From assembly GCA_013042895.1 (NCBI GenBank), contig JABDPD010000426.1, positions 1-6,944 on the forward strand: DNA of 6,944 bases, read 5' to 3'. Below are positions 6,452 to 6,944 of this stretch, piece by piece. Below the pieces are notes generated by a model, which saw only the letters and a list, made by a program, of their open reading frames with translations, did no database searches and was not told the DNA's origin. This stretch comes from Boseongicola sp. Its GTDB lineage: Bacteria; Pseudomonadota; Alphaproteobacteria; Rhodobacterales; Rhodobacteraceae. A program made the translations under genes and the position numbers. Position 1 is the first letter of the stretch. Each line of letters begins with the position of its first letter.

Positions 6452-6538
6452 GCGGTCGTGGCGGAATTGGTAGACGCGCAGCGTTGAGGTCGCTGTGGGG
6501 TAACTCCCGTGGAAGTTCGAGTCTTCTCGACCGCACCA
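6452..6538 (+). tRNA. tRNA-Leu(GAG)
   Basis: A class II tRNA of 87 nt including an encoded CCA (6536-6538). The acceptor stem is 6452-6458 with 6528-6534, all seven pairs Watson-Crick, and the discriminator base is A6535. The D-arm carries GGTAGACGC. The anticodon stem 6479-6483/6491-6495 encloses TTGAGGT, so the anticodon is GAG (6486-6488), which reads CUC and CUU. A variable arm (6496-6510) folds on GGG/CCC, as expected for leucine tRNA. The T-arm 6511-6527 has the loop TTCGAGT. No second tRNA or integrase is next to it. Confidence 0.97.
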
Positions 6539-6573
6539 TTCTCTTCGAAAATGATGAATCAATCTGAGCGCTG

Positions 6574-6944
6574 TCAGAGCACGCCGTTTGCGAGTTCGAC
6601 ACAGGTATTTGCGATGACCGCGTCTGAAAAGTTTTTTTCTGCGTGGGCACGTGCGTTTTTCGATGCGCGCTCGAGGTCGGCGATTGGCATGTTGCACAGG
6701 TCTTGAATGACCTGCGCGAGGGCGTTTGCGTCTTGTGGGCGTGTGAGCCATCCGGTTTGGCCATCGACGATACTGTCGCGGCAGCCTTTAATGTCACTGA
6801 CAATCGCAGGGCGGGCGGAGGCTGCGGCTTCGAGGATGACTTTTGGCATGCCTTCGCCGCCATGGGAGGGCATGACAATGACATGGGCTTGCTCAAGAAA
6901 TGGTCTCACGTCAGCGTGGCGGCCTTCGAAGGACACATTTGTGT
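6574..6944 (-). CDS. GT-B (family 4) glycosyltransferase, C-terminal part (5' end outside window)
   Basis: The reading frame enters from the right edge and shows about 123 residues. The visible part is the nucleotide-sugar-binding half of a group 1 (GT4) glycosyltransferase. A Rossmann-type strand (AHVIVMPS) is followed by [14 protein letters not shown], which holds the E-x7-E motif (Glu codons at 6855-6853 and 6831-6829). Then comes [24 protein letters not shown], the switch to the donor diphosphate site. The last helix ([17 protein letters not shown]) and the ending are normal for the family, so the 3' end is intact. A GTG near 6936 is internal, because the frame continues through TN before it. 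It converges on tRNA-Leu, 35 nt apart. It probably acts in cell-surface polysaccharide synthesis; acceptor and sugar are unknown. Confidence 0.9.
   Translation of the reverse strand, partial: TNVSFEGRHADVRPFLEQAHVIVMPSHGGEGMPKVILEAAASARPAIVSDIKGCRDSIVDGQTGWLTRPQDANALAQVIQDLCNMPIADLERASKNARAHAEKNFSDAVIANTCVELANGVL

Noticed and set aside
6286..6567. 93-codon + strand frame across tRNA-Leu
   Set aside because: It is the tRNA gene read as protein.
6563..6578. Small hairpin (5-bp stem TCTGA/TCAGA) between tRNA-Leu and the right-hand glycosyltransferase
   Set aside because: Stem too short and no clear T-run on either strand; not called as a terminator.
5664..6896. 410-codon open frame on the - strand
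   Set aside because: Only the last 217 codons are LipB. The upstream 193 codons cross tRNA-Leu and overlap the glycosyltransferase gene, and the residues (Ser/Pro/Lys/Arg-rich) look non-coding.

Overview
The window looks like a chromosomal segment of an alphaproteobacterium, most likely of the Rhodobacteraceae (Roseobacter group). The clues are a Paracoccus-type aa3 cytochrome oxidase subunit I whose key residues sit exactly one position before the Paracoccus numbering, a LipB of the Rhodobacteraceae style, and moderately high GC with weak Shine-Dalgarno sites at several genes. This assignment rests on recognising protein families, not on a search.

Layout from left to right. (1) The 3' part of a family-2-like glycosyltransferase on the + strand enters from the left edge; its C-terminus appears to be changed by a one-base frameshift. 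(2) ctaD (cytochrome c oxidase subunit I) lies on the - strand, ends at a strong intrinsic terminator and has a perfect GC hairpin in its 5' leader. (3) A 1-Cys peroxiredoxin of the Prx6 type is divergent from ctaD across 271 bp. (4) A LysR-type regulator on the - strand is convergent with the peroxiredoxin and divergent from a 72-aa small ORF on the + strand. (5) A two-gene + strand operon encodes a MarR-type regulator and a GNAT acetyltransferase that overlap by 4 bp; a 34-bp inverted repeat, the likely operator, lies just upstream. (6) lipB (octanoyltransferase) on the - strand is convergent with the GNAT gene. (7) tRNA-Leu(GAG) on the + strand encodes its own CCA and has a recognisable promoter. 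(8) The C-terminal half of a GT-B (family 4) glycosyltransferase on the - strand leaves through the right edge.

Most of the window is ordinary core metabolism: respiration, peroxide detoxification, lipoate attachment and translation. No defence system, CRISPR array, transposase or integrase is visible. The parts with some novelty are regulatory or marginal: the palindrome in front of marR-GNAT, the LysR/small-ORF divergent pair, the ctaD leader hairpin and the broken glycosyltransferase tail. I see no convincing undescribed multi-gene system. There is no gene-free stretch longer than 300 bases; the longest gap is the 271-bp ctaD/peroxiredoxin intergenic region.
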